Positions 1 through 10,179 are shown, numbered from the stretch's first letter. The stretch: DNA of 48,864 nucleotides from an uncultured Pelagibacteraceae bacterium (GCA_902524865.1 CABZEV010000003.1:1-48864); one strand, 5' to 3'. The notes: a model not told the origin generated them from the sequence alone. Made by a program: numbers and translations.

Positions 1-465
1 ACTCAAAAAAAAGTTGATGAATGGTTAGAAATCGTTGGCTTAAAAGGTTTTGGTAATACCCCAACCTATCAACTTTCTGGTGGTATGCAGCAAAGAGTTG
101 CTCTTGCAAGATGTTTGATTAATGATCCCGATCTAATTTTAATGGATGAACCTTTGGGAGCCCTCGATGCTTTAACAAGAGAAAAAATGCAATCTCTAGT
201 TTTAAAAATTTGGAAAGAGACAGGGAAAACAATTATTTTAATTACCCACTCAGTTGAAGAGGCTCTGTTACTTGGTGAGAGATTATATGTTATGGCACCT
301 CGACCTGGGAGAATTCATAAAGAATACAATCTCCCATTTGCTTCAATGGGACTGAAAGAGGATCTAAGAGAGATTAAAAAGAACAAAGATTTTTCTACAA
401 AACGTGAAGAAATATTAGAAATGATTTGGAATATGGAAGAGGAAATTATGGGGAAAGATAATTAA
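1..465 (+). CDS. ABC transporter ATP-binding protein, nitrate/taurine (NrtD/TauB/SsuB) type, 5' truncated by window edge
   Basis: Frame 1 is open from base 1 (TQKKVDEWLEIVGLKGFGNTPTYQLSGGMQQRVALARCL); ABC signature LSGGMQQRVALAR, Walker B LILMDEPLGALD, H-loop ITHSVEEA. Confidence 0.9.
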   Translation, partial: TQKKVDEWLEIVGLKGFGNTPTYQLSGGMQQRVALARCLINDPDLILMDEPLGALDALTREKMQSLVLKIWKETGKTIILITHSVEEALLLGERLYVMAPRPGRIHKEYNLPFASMGLKEDLREIKKNKDFSTKREEILEMIWNMEEEIMGKDN

Positions 466-2391
466 ATGTTGACTCAAATCGTCACCTTTTTAATTTTTTT
501 TGCAGTTATTGGCTGTATTCTCTATGGAAGAAGATTAATCAAAACTGAAAAGGTTGACGCTGTTTTTGGAAATCCTGAAAGAGCAAGAGGTGGTACTCAT
601 TGGATTATAGTCGGAAGTAGCTTTCTATTATTGGTATGGCTTTACTATTCTTGGGATATTGCCAAAGGTTTTTACCCAAAATCAGCTAATGAACTTTGCC
701 AAGTAGCAAAAGTTAACGACTCTTTATTAGGTTTAAAATATCAATTTCCAATAGAGGAACGAGAATTCAAAAGTACTGCTCAAATTAAAAAAGAAAATAA
801 AAATCTTAAAGCAACCTTAAATGAAATCAAATTTTCTGAAGATCTAAACTTGCAACAAAAAACTGAGCTTACTGAGTTTATCAACAAAACTATTCAACTA
901 ATTCCTTTATTAACTAATGAAGATTTAATTGAAAATGAAACGAAATTTAAAATAAATGACATCACTGGTAAAATTAACTTATTAACTGAAAATTTTAGAA
1001 AACCTGAATATCCTTTTGAAACAGAACAAGAAGCCAATGAAAGACTTAAAGCAATAAGTGAGCAAGGAGACTGGGGAATTATAAAAGTTCAATCTGGAAC
1101 AGGGTCTATAGAAAATACTATCGAGGTACCTTTAGTGCCTGAGACTAAAAGAGGTTTAAAATTTGATGCCGCTGCTAAAGAATTACAAATTATTAGTGAT
1201 GAATTCTTTAAGTTAAGAAATCATAATCCACAATTTAAAGATAAAATAAAAAAGCTCAAAGATGAGATCAAAGCTTATCGAAAAAATTTAGACGATACTC
1301 AAGAAATAGCTTCAACTTATGCTAAAGATATTGTTAAAATTGCACGACGAATAGAATTTGCAAGTATATATCCACCCAATGCATTAAATGAAATGCAAAA
1401 TGCAATTATCAATTTTGATGTTGCCCAAAAAGAAGCTCAAGGTGGATTGAGATTTATAGATATATTTTTATTCCCAGCAGGAACAATTGTTGCAAGTGGA
1501 CCAAGCTGTTCGGAACAAGGATCTGGTAGATGGCTACCTAAACCCTCAGATACATTTGATAAGTTCATGCTTATGCTTAAACCGAGTGTGGGTTATAAAG
1601 AAATTCCTCTTCTATGGATAGAACTGGTTGACGTTAGTAAAATGATTGGTTTTATTTTACCAGATTGGATTGCTGATATTCTACCTGGTGAATACCCAGT
1701 TCACACTCAAGATGGAATTGTTAAACAAAATTTTAAAGGCCAAGTTTTTAAATTAGTTACAGGAGACTTTAATTTAATTAAAGTACCAGTACCTTATGGT
1801 CATATTTGGGATTCTTTTTTAAGAGTATTTTTAGGATTAGTGTTTGGAATATTAATTGGTGTGCCGCTTGGATTATTTATGGGACTAAATAGATTTGCCA
1901 AAGGTTTTTTTGATCCATTAATTGAGCTTTATAGACCTGTTCCCCCTCTGGCTTGGGCTCCTTTAATTATTTCAGTTTTAGGAATTGATAATACTGGAAA
2001 AGTTTTCTTATTATTTATGGTCTCATTATCAATTATGATTATTTCTGCAAGAGCTGGTGCCTCTGGCACACAGTTATCAAAAATTCACGCAGCTCACTCA
2101 CTTGGTGCATCCAAAAAACAAATTTTAAGATATGTAATTTTTCCAAATTCTTTACCAGAAATACTTACAGGGATAAGAGTTGCAGTAGGAATGTGTTGGG
2201 GAACTTTGGTTGCAGCTGAGTTTTTAGCTGGAACTACCGGCATAGGATTTGTTGAAAATGTTGCTAAAAAATATTTCCAATACGAAGTTATTTGGATCAC
2301 TATATTTATCATGGGAATGCTAGGTTTACTATTTGATGTCACTTTGAGAAAAATAATAGATAAAACAATTCCATGGCGTGGAAAAGGCTAA
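466..2391 (+). CDS. ABC transporter permease (TauC/SsuC-like) with a large N-terminal periplasmic/coiled-coil insertion
   Basis: C-terminal BPD_transp_1-type region (VFLGLVFGILIGVPLGLFMGLNR, EAA-like AAHSLGASKKQILRYVIFPNSLPEILTGIRV); starts directly after the ATPase stop. Confidence 0.88.
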   Translation: MLTQIVTFLIFFAVIGCILYGRRLIKTEKVDAVFGNPERARGGTHWIIVGSSFLLLVWLYYSWDIAKGFYPKSANELCQVAKVNDSLLGLKYQFPIEEREFKSTAQIKKENKNLKATLNEIKFSEDLNLQQKTELTEFINKTIQLIPLLTNEDLIENETKFKINDITGKINLLTENFRKPEYPFETEQEANERLKAISEQGDWGIIKVQSGTGSIENTIEVPLVPETKRGLKFDAAAKELQIISDEFFKLRNHNPQFKDKIKKLKDEIKAYRKNLDDTQEIASTYAKDIVKIARRIEFASIYPPNALNEMQNAIINFDVAQKEAQGGLRFIDIFLFPAGTIVASGPSCSEQGSGRWLPKPSDTFDKFMLMLKPSVGYKEIPLLWIELVDVSKMIGFILPDWIADILPGEYPVHTQDGIVKQNFKGQVFKLVTGDFNLIKVPVPYGHIWDSFLRVFLGLVFGILIGVPLGLFMGLNRFAKGFFDPLIELYRPVPPLAWAPLIISVLGIDNTGKVFLLFMVSLSIMIISARAGASGTQLSKIHAAHSLGASKKQILRYVIFPNSLPEILTGIRVAVGMCWGTLVAAEFLAGTTGIGFVENVAKKYFQYEVIWITIFIMGMLGLLFDVTLRKIIDKTIPWRGKG

Positions 2392-3397
2392 TTTGAAAAC
2401 AGAAAATCTTAAAAAAGAAGTTATCAAAATTTTTAAAAATCATGGATTAAGTAATCCTCATGCTGTTATTTCAGCAAATGCTTTAATTAATGCTGAGTTA
2501 GTTGGTGCTTATGGTCATGGTCTTTCTAGATTAAGAATGTATTGTGAAAGAATATATAAAAAAGTTATCAATCCAAAACCTAGAATAAGAGTAAAAAAGA
2601 TATCTCAATCGATTGCTCATATCGATGCTGATAATAGTATTGGCTTCGTTGCAGCAGATCTCGCGATTAAAAAAGCAATCGAATGCGCAAAAAAAACAGG
2701 TATCGGTTTAGTGGCAGTGAAAAATAGTGGTCACTATGGGCTATCTGGTTACTACGCTGAACAGGCAGTCAAAAAAAATTTAATCACAATGATTTATACT
2801 AATGCTCCACCTGCGATCGCTCCTTATGGCGCTAAAAAAAGTTTGTTTGGAACAAATCCTATATGTTTCGGCTCTCCAACTGGAGCAAGGGTACCTTTTA
2901 TATTGGATACAGCTATTGCAAAAATTAATAGAGGCAAAATTAGATTTGCAGCTAGAAATAACCAAAAAATACCAAAAGGTGTTGCATTAGATAAATTTGG
3001 CAAACCAACTACAGATGCAAAAAAAGCTCTTTACGGAGTTCAATTACCTATTGCAGGTTTTAGAGGTTCAGGTTTAGCATGGATGGTAGATATTCTAAGT
3101 GGTGTTTTAACCGGTGGAAATCATGCAGGTAAAGTTAAGGATCCTTTTGATGATTTTTCAGGTCCACAAAATATTGGACATTTGTTTATCACATTTAAAA
3201 CAAACTTATTTGTCAAAAACTATACCTCAAGAATTAATAATAATATTAAAACAATTAAAAGATTGCCTAAAATTAAAGGTGTAAAAGAAATAATGTATCC
3301 TGGTCAAAATAAAGATAAAAGGTTTAGAATGAATTTTAAAAAAGAAATTAAATTGTCAAAAATTATAAAAAAAGACTTAGTAGATTTAAAAAATTAG
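2378..3397 (+). CDS. Ldh_2 (malate/L-lactate/sulfolactate dehydrogenase) family oxidoreductase, possibly ComC-like
   Basis: Family motifs GHGLSRLRMY, VKNSGHYGLSGYYAEQAVKKNLITMIYTNAPPAIAPYGAKKSLFGTNPICFGSP, DIATAxxxRGKI-like segment; start overlaps permease end. Confidence 0.8.
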   Translation: MEKANLKTENLKKEVIKIFKNHGLSNPHAVISANALINAELVGAYGHGLSRLRMYCERIYKKVINPKPRIRVKKISQSIAHIDADNSIGFVAADLAIKKAIECAKKTGIGLVAVKNSGHYGLSGYYAEQAVKKNLITMIYTNAPPAIAPYGAKKSLFGTNPICFGSPTGARVPFILDTAIAKINRGKIRFAARNNQKIPKGVALDKFGKPTTDAKKALYGVQLPIAGFRGSGLAWMVDILSGVLTGGNHAGKVKDPFDDFSGPQNIGHLFITFKTNLFVKNYTSRINNNIKTIKRLPKIKGVKEIMYPGQNKDKRFRMNFKKEIKLSKIIKKDLVDLKN

Positions 3398-3399
3398 AC

Positions 3400-4311
3400 A
3401 TGCTTTCCAACAAAGAAATTATTTGTCCTGATAACTTACTTAATGTTGCTCTTAAAAAGAAAGGTATTAAAGCAGGGATTGTTAATGCTGGAAAACCTCT
3501 TCCTATGCAGTCAGTACAAGATGCTGTTAAAGAAAATTTAATTGAACCAATTTTTATTGGTGATGAAAAAAAAATTAATGAATGTGCACAGGATCTGAAA
3601 TGGAATATCTCAAATTATGAGATAATTCATGAGCCTGATGAAAATAATACAGCGACCATTGCTGCAAAACTGGCAAGCGAACAAAAGATCAAAATTATTG
3701 TTAAAGGCCATATTCATACTGACGTTTTAATGAAAGAAGTTTTGAAAAGAGAATATAATTTACTTGGAAAAACGAGATTAAGCCATATTTGGCATATGAC
3801 CTTAGGAAAAGAAGATAAACCCTTAATAATTACTGATGGAGCATTGAATGTTTTACCTAATGTAAAAACAAAATTACATATTCTTAAAAATGTTATTAAT
3901 TTTTCCAATAGAATTGGTATTGAAAGACCCAAGGTAGCAATATTATCTGCTACTGAAGAAGTTTTAGATAGCGTGCCAAGTTCTAAAGAAGCTGAAGAAT
4001 TAACTAACTTAGCCAAAAAAGAAAATTTAAATGCTGATGTTTTCGGTCCATTGGCATTTGATAATAGTATCTCAAAAAAATCTGCTGCAATCAAAGGAAT
4101 ACAAAATAGTGTAGCTGGTACGGCGGATGTATTACTAGTCCCAAGTGTTGAGACCGGGAATGGGTTAGTAAAAATGCTTATATATTTTTGTGGAGCGTGT
4201 GCAGCAGGTGTGGTTGTTGGAGGTAAAGTTCCAGTGGTAATAACCAGTCGTTCTGACGAAGCTCCTGCAAGATTGGCATCCATTGCTGCAGCTGTTGTTG
4301 CTTTAGATTAA
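3400..4311 (+). CDS. pta: Short-form phosphate acetyltransferase (PTA_PTB family)
   Basis: DGALNVLPNVKTKLHIL, GPLAFDNSISKKSAAIKGI, AGTADVLLVPSVETGNGLVKMLIYF, ITSRSDEAPARLASIAAA. Confidence 0.85.
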   Translation: MLSNKEIICPDNLLNVALKKKGIKAGIVNAGKPLPMQSVQDAVKENLIEPIFIGDEKKINECAQDLKWNISNYEIIHEPDENNTATIAAKLASEQKIKIIVKGHIHTDVLMKEVLKREYNLLGKTRLSHIWHMTLGKEDKPLIITDGALNVLPNVKTKLHILKNVINFSNRIGIERPKVAILSATEEVLDSVPSSKEAEELTNLAKKENLNADVFGPLAFDNSISKKSAAIKGIQNSVAGTADVLLVPSVETGNGLVKMLIYFCGACAAGVVVGGKVPVVITSRSDEAPARLASIAAAVVALD

Positions 4312-4363
4312 TTGTTTCGTTGAAAAAAATCTATAATGCTTTAAACGTACTATCTAAAATATT

Positions 4364-5650
4364 ATGGCTATTAAATACCTAAAAAAATCACCAAAAACCC
4401 CCTCCACTGACGATAGTAAGACAAATGAAATTGTTAAAGGGTTATTAAAAGAAATAGAAATTTCAAAAGAAGAAGCTTGCATTAATCTAACAAAAAAATT
4501 TGATAAGTATGATGGTGAAATAGTCATTTCAAAAGAAAGAATTGAGCAGATAGATAAAGAATTAGATCAAAAAACGAAGGACGATATTCAATTTTCTCAT
4601 GAAAGAGTAAAAAAATTTGCTGAAGCCCAATTAAAAAATTATGGCCAAGATTTTGAGGTTGAACTATCACCAGGTCTTTATGCAGGTCAAAAATTAATTC
4701 CTGTAAATACAGCTGGTTGTTATATACCAGGTGGAAGATATGCCCATATAGCCTCAGCTGTGATGAGTGTTACAACTGCTAAAGTTGCAGGAGTAAAAAA
4801 TATTATTGCTTGCAGTCCACCCAAGGATGGTGAGGGTGCACATCCAGCAATTATTTATACAGCTAATTTGTGTGGTGCAGACGTAATTTTAAATTTAGGG
4901 GGTGTTCCAGGAATTGCTGCAATGACAAATGGTTTATTTAAAAATCCGCCAGCGGATATTTTAGTAGGCCCAGGAAATCAATATGTAGCAGAAGCTAAAA
5001 GAATTTTATTTGGTAAAGTCGGTATTGATTTATTCGCAGGACCAACTGAAATAGCTGTGATAGCTGACAACGAGGCTGATGCAGAGATGGTAGCAGTAGA
5101 TTTAGTAGGACAAGCAGAGCATGGATATAATTCTCCCGCTTGGTTATACACGACGAGTAAAAGAGTAGCTGATGAAGTCATGAAAAGAGTTCCAGAATTA
5201 ATTGCTGAATTACCAGAATTACCTAGAAAAAGTGCTGAAGCTGCTTGGAGAGATTATGGTGAAGTAATATTATGTGATACAGACGAGGAGATGGCAAGCA
5301 TTAGTGATGAATACGCTCCTGAACATTTAGAAGTTCAAACAAAAAATTTAGATTGGTTTCATAAAAGATTAAAAAATTATGGATCATTATTTATTGGTGA
5401 AGAAACTACTGTTGCCTATGGAGACAAATGTTCTGGAACAAACCATATTTTACCAACAAAAGGAGCTGGACGTTACACTGGTGGATTATTTGTAGGTAAA
5501 TTTATTAAGACTTTGAGTTTTCAAAGAATGACTAAAGAGTCTACAAAATCTGTTGGCGCTGCATGTGCAAGAATTTCAAGATATGAGGGTATGGAGGCTC
5601 ATGCTAGGACTGGTGACGTAAGACTAAGAAAATACGGTTTTTCTAATTAA
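4364..5650 (+). CDS. Histidinol-dehydrogenase-family protein; HpsN-like sulfopropanediol dehydrogenase candidate
   Basis: HisD-fold motifs (PVNTAGCYIPGGRYAH, DLFAGPTEIAVIAD, CSGTNHILPTKGAGRYTGGLFVGKFIKT, C-terminal YEGMEAHARTGDVRLRKYGF). Neighbourhood is sulfonate-like, not a his operon. Confidence 0.8.
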   Translation: MAIKYLKKSPKTPSTDDSKTNEIVKGLLKEIEISKEEACINLTKKFDKYDGEIVISKERIEQIDKELDQKTKDDIQFSHERVKKFAEAQLKNYGQDFEVELSPGLYAGQKLIPVNTAGCYIPGGRYAHIASAVMSVTTAKVAGVKNIIACSPPKDGEGAHPAIIYTANLCGADVILNLGGVPGIAAMTNGLFKNPPADILVGPGNQYVAEAKRILFGKVGIDLFAGPTEIAVIADNEADAEMVAVDLVGQAEHGYNSPAWLYTTSKRVADEVMKRVPELIAELPELPRKSAEAAWRDYGEVILCDTDEEMASISDEYAPEHLEVQTKNLDWFHKRLKNYGSLFIGEETTVAYGDKCSGTNHILPTKGAGRYTGGLFVGKFIKTLSFQRMTKESTKSVGAACARISRYEGMEAHARTGDVRLRKYGFSN

Positions 5651-5726
5651 TTTTCCATTTTAAAAATTAAACATAATCCAATAGAGTAAAATTTATTACC
5701 CATATTAAGTTGCTATCAAAATTAAG

Positions 5727-6416
5727 TTAATTCAAAATCTCTTGAGCGTTTTTTTTTTCAGCCTTTTTTTCTTTAGCTTTATTTTTTTTGTAGGCTAGTT
5801 TAGATTTCTTAAGATTTATTAAGTCAGCAAACTTGTGATTAACATCTCTATGACCTGCTTCGTCGTCTCTTATCACTTTTACAACATCTTTAAGAGTAGC
5901 ATGAAGTGGTAAATTCCAATAATTAATAGCAATTAAAGGTGCAGGTTGATCTGGGATAGTACCTGCATTAAGTTCATTTAAATATTCTGTATAACTTATT
6001 ACTGCCTCTTCCTCAAAATAACCTACAATTCTATGCGCAGTTCTTTGAGACACTAAATATATGATTGCGTAAGTTATAATAAATATGAATTGAGCAACCA
6101 TTATTATAAATCTTTCTAGAGCAGTTGGTTTAGCAATGTGGATGAAAGTCATTAAGTGCATTCTCTCATTTTCAGCCTCATCCAATAGGGTTTTAATCCA
6201 CCCTTTATCATCTTCAATTCTTCTGAGTGATTTTAAATGTATAAGCATACCAGCAACCATACCTGGTACAGCAGCCACAGTTTCAAGAACAACCGCTCTA
6301 TGGCCGTATCTTTTTTTAAAAAAAGTATCAGCCAAAAATCTCAAAAACTTTGTGAATGACAAAGCGACCTTATCACTAAAATTTTTAGGTTCGAAATGCT
6401 TATTTAAATCGTTCAT
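5727..6416 (-). CDS. aox: Alternative oxidase (AOX, di-iron ubiquinol oxidase)
   Basis: AOX iron-ligand motifs LETVA, NERMHL, FEEEA and [12 protein letters not shown]. Confidence 0.9.
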   Translation of the reverse strand: MNDLNKHFEPKNFSDKVALSFTKFLRFLADTFFKKRYGHRAVVLETVAAVPGMVAGMLIHLKSLRRIEDDKGWIKTLLDEAENERMHLMTFIHIAKPTALERFIIMVAQFIFIITYAIIYLVSQRTAHRIVGYFEEEAVISYTEYLNELNAGTIPDQPAPLIAINYWNLPLHATLKDVVKVIRDDEAGHRDVNHKFADLINLKKSKLAYKKNKAKEKKAEKKNAQEILN

Positions 6417-6493
6417 ATATAATTTATCTAAACATTGTAAAAAAAATTACTATGTGCCAAATTTGTCAAGGTAAATTTAAAATCTCAATAAAA

Positions 6494-7120
6494 TTAGAGA
6501 TTTTGTTTATAAAATTCAAATATATCTCTAGAAATATAAAGTGTTATTAAAAACATAAACAAAATAATGAAAATATTTATATATTTCCAAATTTTTCTAT
6601 CGTTTAAATACCTAGAAAAATATTGAGATAAATATCCAATTGAAAAAAAAAATAAAAAAGATGCTGTAGCTGCTCCAATTCCAAAAAAATATTTCTCAAG
6701 AATTAAAAAACTCTTAGAAAAATTACCTAAGAAAAATACAGTATCTGAATAAACGTGTGCATTTAAAAAAGTAAAACCTAGTGTTTTAAATATAACATTT
6801 TTTTTTTCAATAAAGTTAAAATTTTGATCTATCGTTACTTGAGTATGAAAAGATTTTATTTTTGAATAAATAAAATTAATTAAGAAAATTACTAATAAAA
6901 TATTAAATACTAATTCAATTGTTGGAGTAAAATATTGAGTAAAATAATGAAAGAGAAATATTCCTAAAAATATTAAAATAAAATCAGATATAGAACAAAT
7001 TAAACAAACCAAAAATACGTGTTGTTTTTTTAAACCTTGTTCTATGACAAAAATATTTTGAACGCCAATTGCTAATATTAAGCTTAACCCAGTTAAAAAA
7101 CCTAATAAAGCAAATTCCAT
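6494..7120 (-). CDS. LysE/ArgO family amino-acid exporter
   Basis: N-terminal FLTGLSLILAIGVQNIFVIEQGLKKQHVF, typical LysE pattern, multiple TM segments. Confidence 0.85.
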   Translation of the reverse strand: MEFALLGFLTGLSLILAIGVQNIFVIEQGLKKQHVFLVCLICSISDFILIFLGIFLFHYFTQYFTPTIELVFNILLVIFLINFIYSKIKSFHTQVTIDQNFNFIEKKNVIFKTLGFTFLNAHVYSDTVFFLGNFSKSFLILEKYFFGIGAATASFLFFFSIGYLSQYFSRYLNDRKIWKYINIFIILFMFLITLYISRDIFEFYKQNL

Positions 7121-7175
7121 AAATTTCTTTTTAATTTCTTAAACTTACTTTAAATTTTAGAAAATAAAATTATTA

Positions 7176-7637
7176 TCAAGTTTCAGGAATAAACAATAGA
7201 CACAGCCCATTACTACAAAATCTTTTACCAGTTGAGCTTGGACCATCATCAAAAACATGCCCATGATGCACTCCACACTTAGCACAATGATATTCAATCC
7301 TTTTCATACCAAATGAATAGTCAACTTTTGTTTTAAAGGCTCCTGGTAAAGCTTCACTGAATGATGGCCAGCCTGTACCACTATCGAATTTGGCCTCTGA
7401 TGAAAATAATTTGTTTCCACAATTCGCACAATGATAAAAGCCTTTTCTTTTCTCTTGCAGTAATTCACTAGTAAATGGTCTTTCAGTGCCTTCATTAAAC
7501 ATAATTTCTTTTTGTTTACTGGTAAGGTTCTGATTGATTATTTTTTTGGTTTCTGAAAGAACAAATTTATATGGATATAAAATCCATGATAAACAGGATA
7601 CACCAATAATCTTTAATAGATTTCTTCTATTGCTCAT
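7176..7637 (-). CDS. msrB: Peptide-methionine (R)-S-oxide reductase, exported (possible Tat-like NRRNLLK leader)
   Basis: Two CxxC zinc motifs (CANCGNKLF, CAKCGVHHGH), FDSGTGWPSF, GKRFCSNGL active-site region. Confidence 0.9.
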   Translation of the reverse strand: MSNRRNLLKIIGVSCLSWILYPYKFVLSETKKIINQNLTSKQKEIMFNEGTERPFTSELLQEKRKGFYHCANCGNKLFSSEAKFDSGTGWPSFSEALPGAFKTKVDYSFGMKRIEYHCAKCGVHHGHVFDDGPSSTGKRFCSNGLCLLFIPET

Positions 7638-7668
7638 TAAAACACGCCTGAAAATAATTTAATAAATA

Positions 7669-8079
7669 TTATTCAGAATTTGCAGTTAATGTTTTAATCT
7701 CTAAAATATTTTCGTTGGGATCTTTAACAAAGAAAGTTTCTTGCTCATACTTTGTCCCTTTAAATCTTAGATATGGCTCATCGTAATATTTTGCCCCTTT
7801 TTCTTTCAATCTATTTTTTAAAGTGTCAAAATCTTTTCTTGACAAATGAACACCGAAGTGAGGGACTGAAACATTACCCATGTCGACATCATGTCGCTCA
7901 CTATCTAATTTATGCTCACTTGCATGAAGTGTTAATTCATTTCCCCAAAAATCAACATCAGCCCACTCTTGAGCAGAATTATCTAGTCTGCAGCCTAATG
8001 TTTCACTGTAAAATTTTTTTGCTGTCTCTAAATCACCGCATGGTATTGCTAAATGAAAGCAGTTAGTGTTTTTATACAT
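7669..8079 (-). CDS. VOC family (glyoxalase/bleomycin-resistance-like) protein
   Basis: FHLAIPCGDLETAKKFYSETLGCRL and FFVKDPNENILEIK motifs. Confidence 0.8.
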   Translation of the reverse strand: MYKNTNCFHLAIPCGDLETAKKFYSETLGCRLDNSAQEWADVDFWGNELTLHASEHKLDSERHDVDMGNVSVPHFGVHLSRKDFDTLKNRLKEKGAKYYDEPYLRFKGTKYEQETFFVKDPNENILEIKTLTANSE

Positions 8080-8151
8080 AATTTCTCCTTTAAATACTTA
8101 ACAAAACAACTATATAAGCATTAATTTTTTAAATCAAGTTGGCAAATATAA

Positions 8152-8718
8152 ATGAATGATTTTTTACAATCTATAATAGACAGAGACCCTGCGGCAAAAT
8201 CAAAAATAAGTTTAGTTCTCACGTATCCGGGTGTAAAAGCTATTTTTTTTCACAAAATTGCAAACTTTTTTGCAATAGCTAAATTAGATTTAGTTGCAAG
8301 AATCATATCTCAATTTTCAAGATTCTTTACTGGAATAGAAATTCATCCCAAAGCAAAAATTGGAAAAAATTTATTTATTGATCATGGTATGGGAGTTGTA
8401 ATTGGTGAAACTTCTGAAGTTGGAGATAACGTTACCATTTATCATAACGTTACATTAGGTGGTGTGGCACCAAGTATTAATTCTAATGATCAAAGAAACA
8501 CAAAAAGACATCCAACATTACAAGATAATGTTGTGGTTGGATCTGGAGCTCAGATTTTAGGACCAGTTGTTGTTGGCAGAAATTCTTTAATTGGTGCTAA
8601 CGCAGTTGTTACAAAAGATGTACCTGAAAAATCCATAATGATTGGAATTCCTGCAAAAAGAGTTGGTGATGCTACTAAAGGATTTAAACCTTATGCTGTA
8701 ACTGATAAAGAAGAGTAA
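8152..8718 (+). CDS. cysE: Serine O-acetyltransferase
   Basis: Left-handed beta-helix; [35 protein letters not shown]; next gene is a cysteine synthase. Confidence 0.92.
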   Translation: MNDFLQSIIDRDPAAKSKISLVLTYPGVKAIFFHKIANFFAIAKLDLVARIISQFSRFFTGIEIHPKAKIGKNLFIDHGMGVVIGETSEVGDNVTIYHNVTLGGVAPSINSNDQRNTKRHPTLQDNVVVGSGAQILGPVVVGRNSLIGANAVVTKDVPEKSIMIGIPAKRVGDATKGFKPYAVTDKEE

Positions 8719-9719
8719 TGTCTGATATTCGAAATAATTTTACAGATTCAATAGGTAATACCCCATTAATTAAACTTAAGGCTGCTTCTGAAATTACCGG
8801 ATGCTACATTTATGGTAAGGCAGAATTTATGAACCCTGGTGGATCAGTAAAAGATAGAGCTGCCCTAGCTTTAATTAAAGATGCTCAAGAAAAAAAATTA
8901 ATTTCTAAAGGCGGAGTAGTTGTAGAAGGAACTGCTGGTAATACTGGTATAGGTTTGGGACTTTTGGGTAATTCGTTGGGTTACAAAACAATAATAGTGA
9001 TGAATGATAATCAAACTCAAGAAAAAAAAGATACTATTAGAAACCTAGGTGCTGAATTAAGATTAGTTCCAGCTAAACCTTATAAGGATGAAAATAATTT
9101 TGTTAAAATTGCTGGACGCTTAGCAGATGAATTAAGGCCAACAAATAATAATGGAGTTGTTTGGGCTAATCAATTTGATAATGTTGCAAATGCTAAAGGT
9201 CATTATGAGGGAACTGGAGAAGAAATTTGGATTCAAACTAATGGAAAAGTGGATGGCTTTGTGTGTTCATCAGGGACTGGTGGAACAATTTCAGGAGTAA
9301 GTAATGCCCTTAAAGAAAAAAATAAAGATGTAAAAATTTATTTGTCTGATCCAAAAGGTTCAGCACTTTACAACTATATAAAAAATGGTGAACTTAAATC
9401 TGAAGGTGGATCGATTACTGAAGGCATAGGATCGAGTCGAATAACTAAGAATTTTGAAAATGCAAAAATTGATGATGCCTATTCAATTGATGACCAAGAA
9501 GCTCTTCCTATACTTTATGACTTAATACAGAATGAAGGATTAAGTTTAGGCACTAGTTGTGGGATTAATATTGCTGGTGCAATAAGACTTGGAAAAGAAC
9601 TAGGTCCTGGAAAAACTATTGTAACTATTCTTTGCGATAAGTCAGATAAATACAACTCAAAGATGTTTAACAAATCTTTTTTAAAAGAAAAAAACCTTCC
9701 AATACCTAACTGGTTATAA
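8718..9719 (+). CDS. cysK: Cysteine synthase (O-acetylserine sulfhydrylase)
   Basis: GNTPLIKL, NPGGSVKDRAAL (PLP lysine), EGTAGNTGIGLG, SSGTGGTISG; start overlaps cysE stop. Confidence 0.92.
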   Translation: MSDIRNNFTDSIGNTPLIKLKAASEITGCYIYGKAEFMNPGGSVKDRAALALIKDAQEKKLISKGGVVVEGTAGNTGIGLGLLGNSLGYKTIIVMNDNQTQEKKDTIRNLGAELRLVPAKPYKDENNFVKIAGRLADELRPTNNNGVVWANQFDNVANAKGHYEGTGEEIWIQTNGKVDGFVCSSGTGGTISGVSNALKEKNKDVKIYLSDPKGSALYNYIKNGELKSEGGSITEGIGSSRITKNFENAKIDDAYSIDDQEALPILYDLIQNEGLSLGTSCGINIAGAIRLGKELGPGKTIVTILCDKSDKYNSKMFNKSFLKEKNLPIPNWL

Positions 9720-9734
9720 TATCGCATACCAGCC

Positions 9735-9759
9735 ATGTAACAAAACAGTTACATTTTTA
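9735..9759 (+). terminator. Intrinsic terminator after cysK
   Basis: Perfect stem ATGTAAC-aaaaca-GTTACAT followed by TTTT. Confidence 0.75.
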
Positions 9760-9787
9760 GAATATTATTAATTAACATCGAGGTGGC

Positions 9788-10162
9788 GTGAATAAATTTA
9801 TACCAGTAATACTATCTTTATTAATTTTTACCTCTGCACATGCAGGTATGAGTAACGACGATAAATCAAAAGCCTGGGATTGTGTTGGGATTTATATGGC
9901 AAATTACTTTCTGCCATCAGGTGAAAAATTTGAATATGGAATGAAAGAAAAATCTATTTCAACTGTAAAGGTGCTAAAAGCATACGCTCTTGAAATAGGT
10001 ATTCCTGAAAAGGATTGGGATGAAGGAGTGAATAAGGCAGTTGATAAATATTATGGCTCAAAATATGACGAAGCCAAAACTAATAAATGTCATTCATTTG
10101 TTGAAGCGTTAGTTCCTAATGGAGCTGAAAGAGTAAAAAAAGTAGTTCAGACTTTGTATTAA
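9788..10162 (+). CDS. Small secreted hypothetical protein (GTG start)
   Basis: Signal peptide MNKFIPVILSLLIFTSAHAG; Shine-Dalgarno-like GAGGTGG upstream. Confidence 0.75.
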   Translation: MNKFIPVILSLLIFTSAHAGMSNDDKSKAWDCVGIYMANYFLPSGEKFEYGMKEKSISTVKVLKAYALEIGIPEKDWDEGVNKAVDKYYGSKYDEAKTNKCHSFVEALVPNGAERVKKVVQTLY

Positions 10163-10179
10163 TTTGAAAGGAGAAAAAA

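Noticed and set aside
2094-2342. 82-aa reverse ORF
   Set aside because: Lies inside the conserved permease core on the opposite strand.
3714-4283. 189-aa reverse ORF
   Set aside because: Fully antisense to pta, which has clear family motifs; composition typical of shadow ORFs.
4364-5650. Canonical histidine-biosynthesis hisD
   Set aside because: Neighbours are sulfonate-type transport, Ldh_2 and Pta genes; hisI and hisN-like genes are elsewhere in the window. Kept as HpsN-like candidate, pending a tree.
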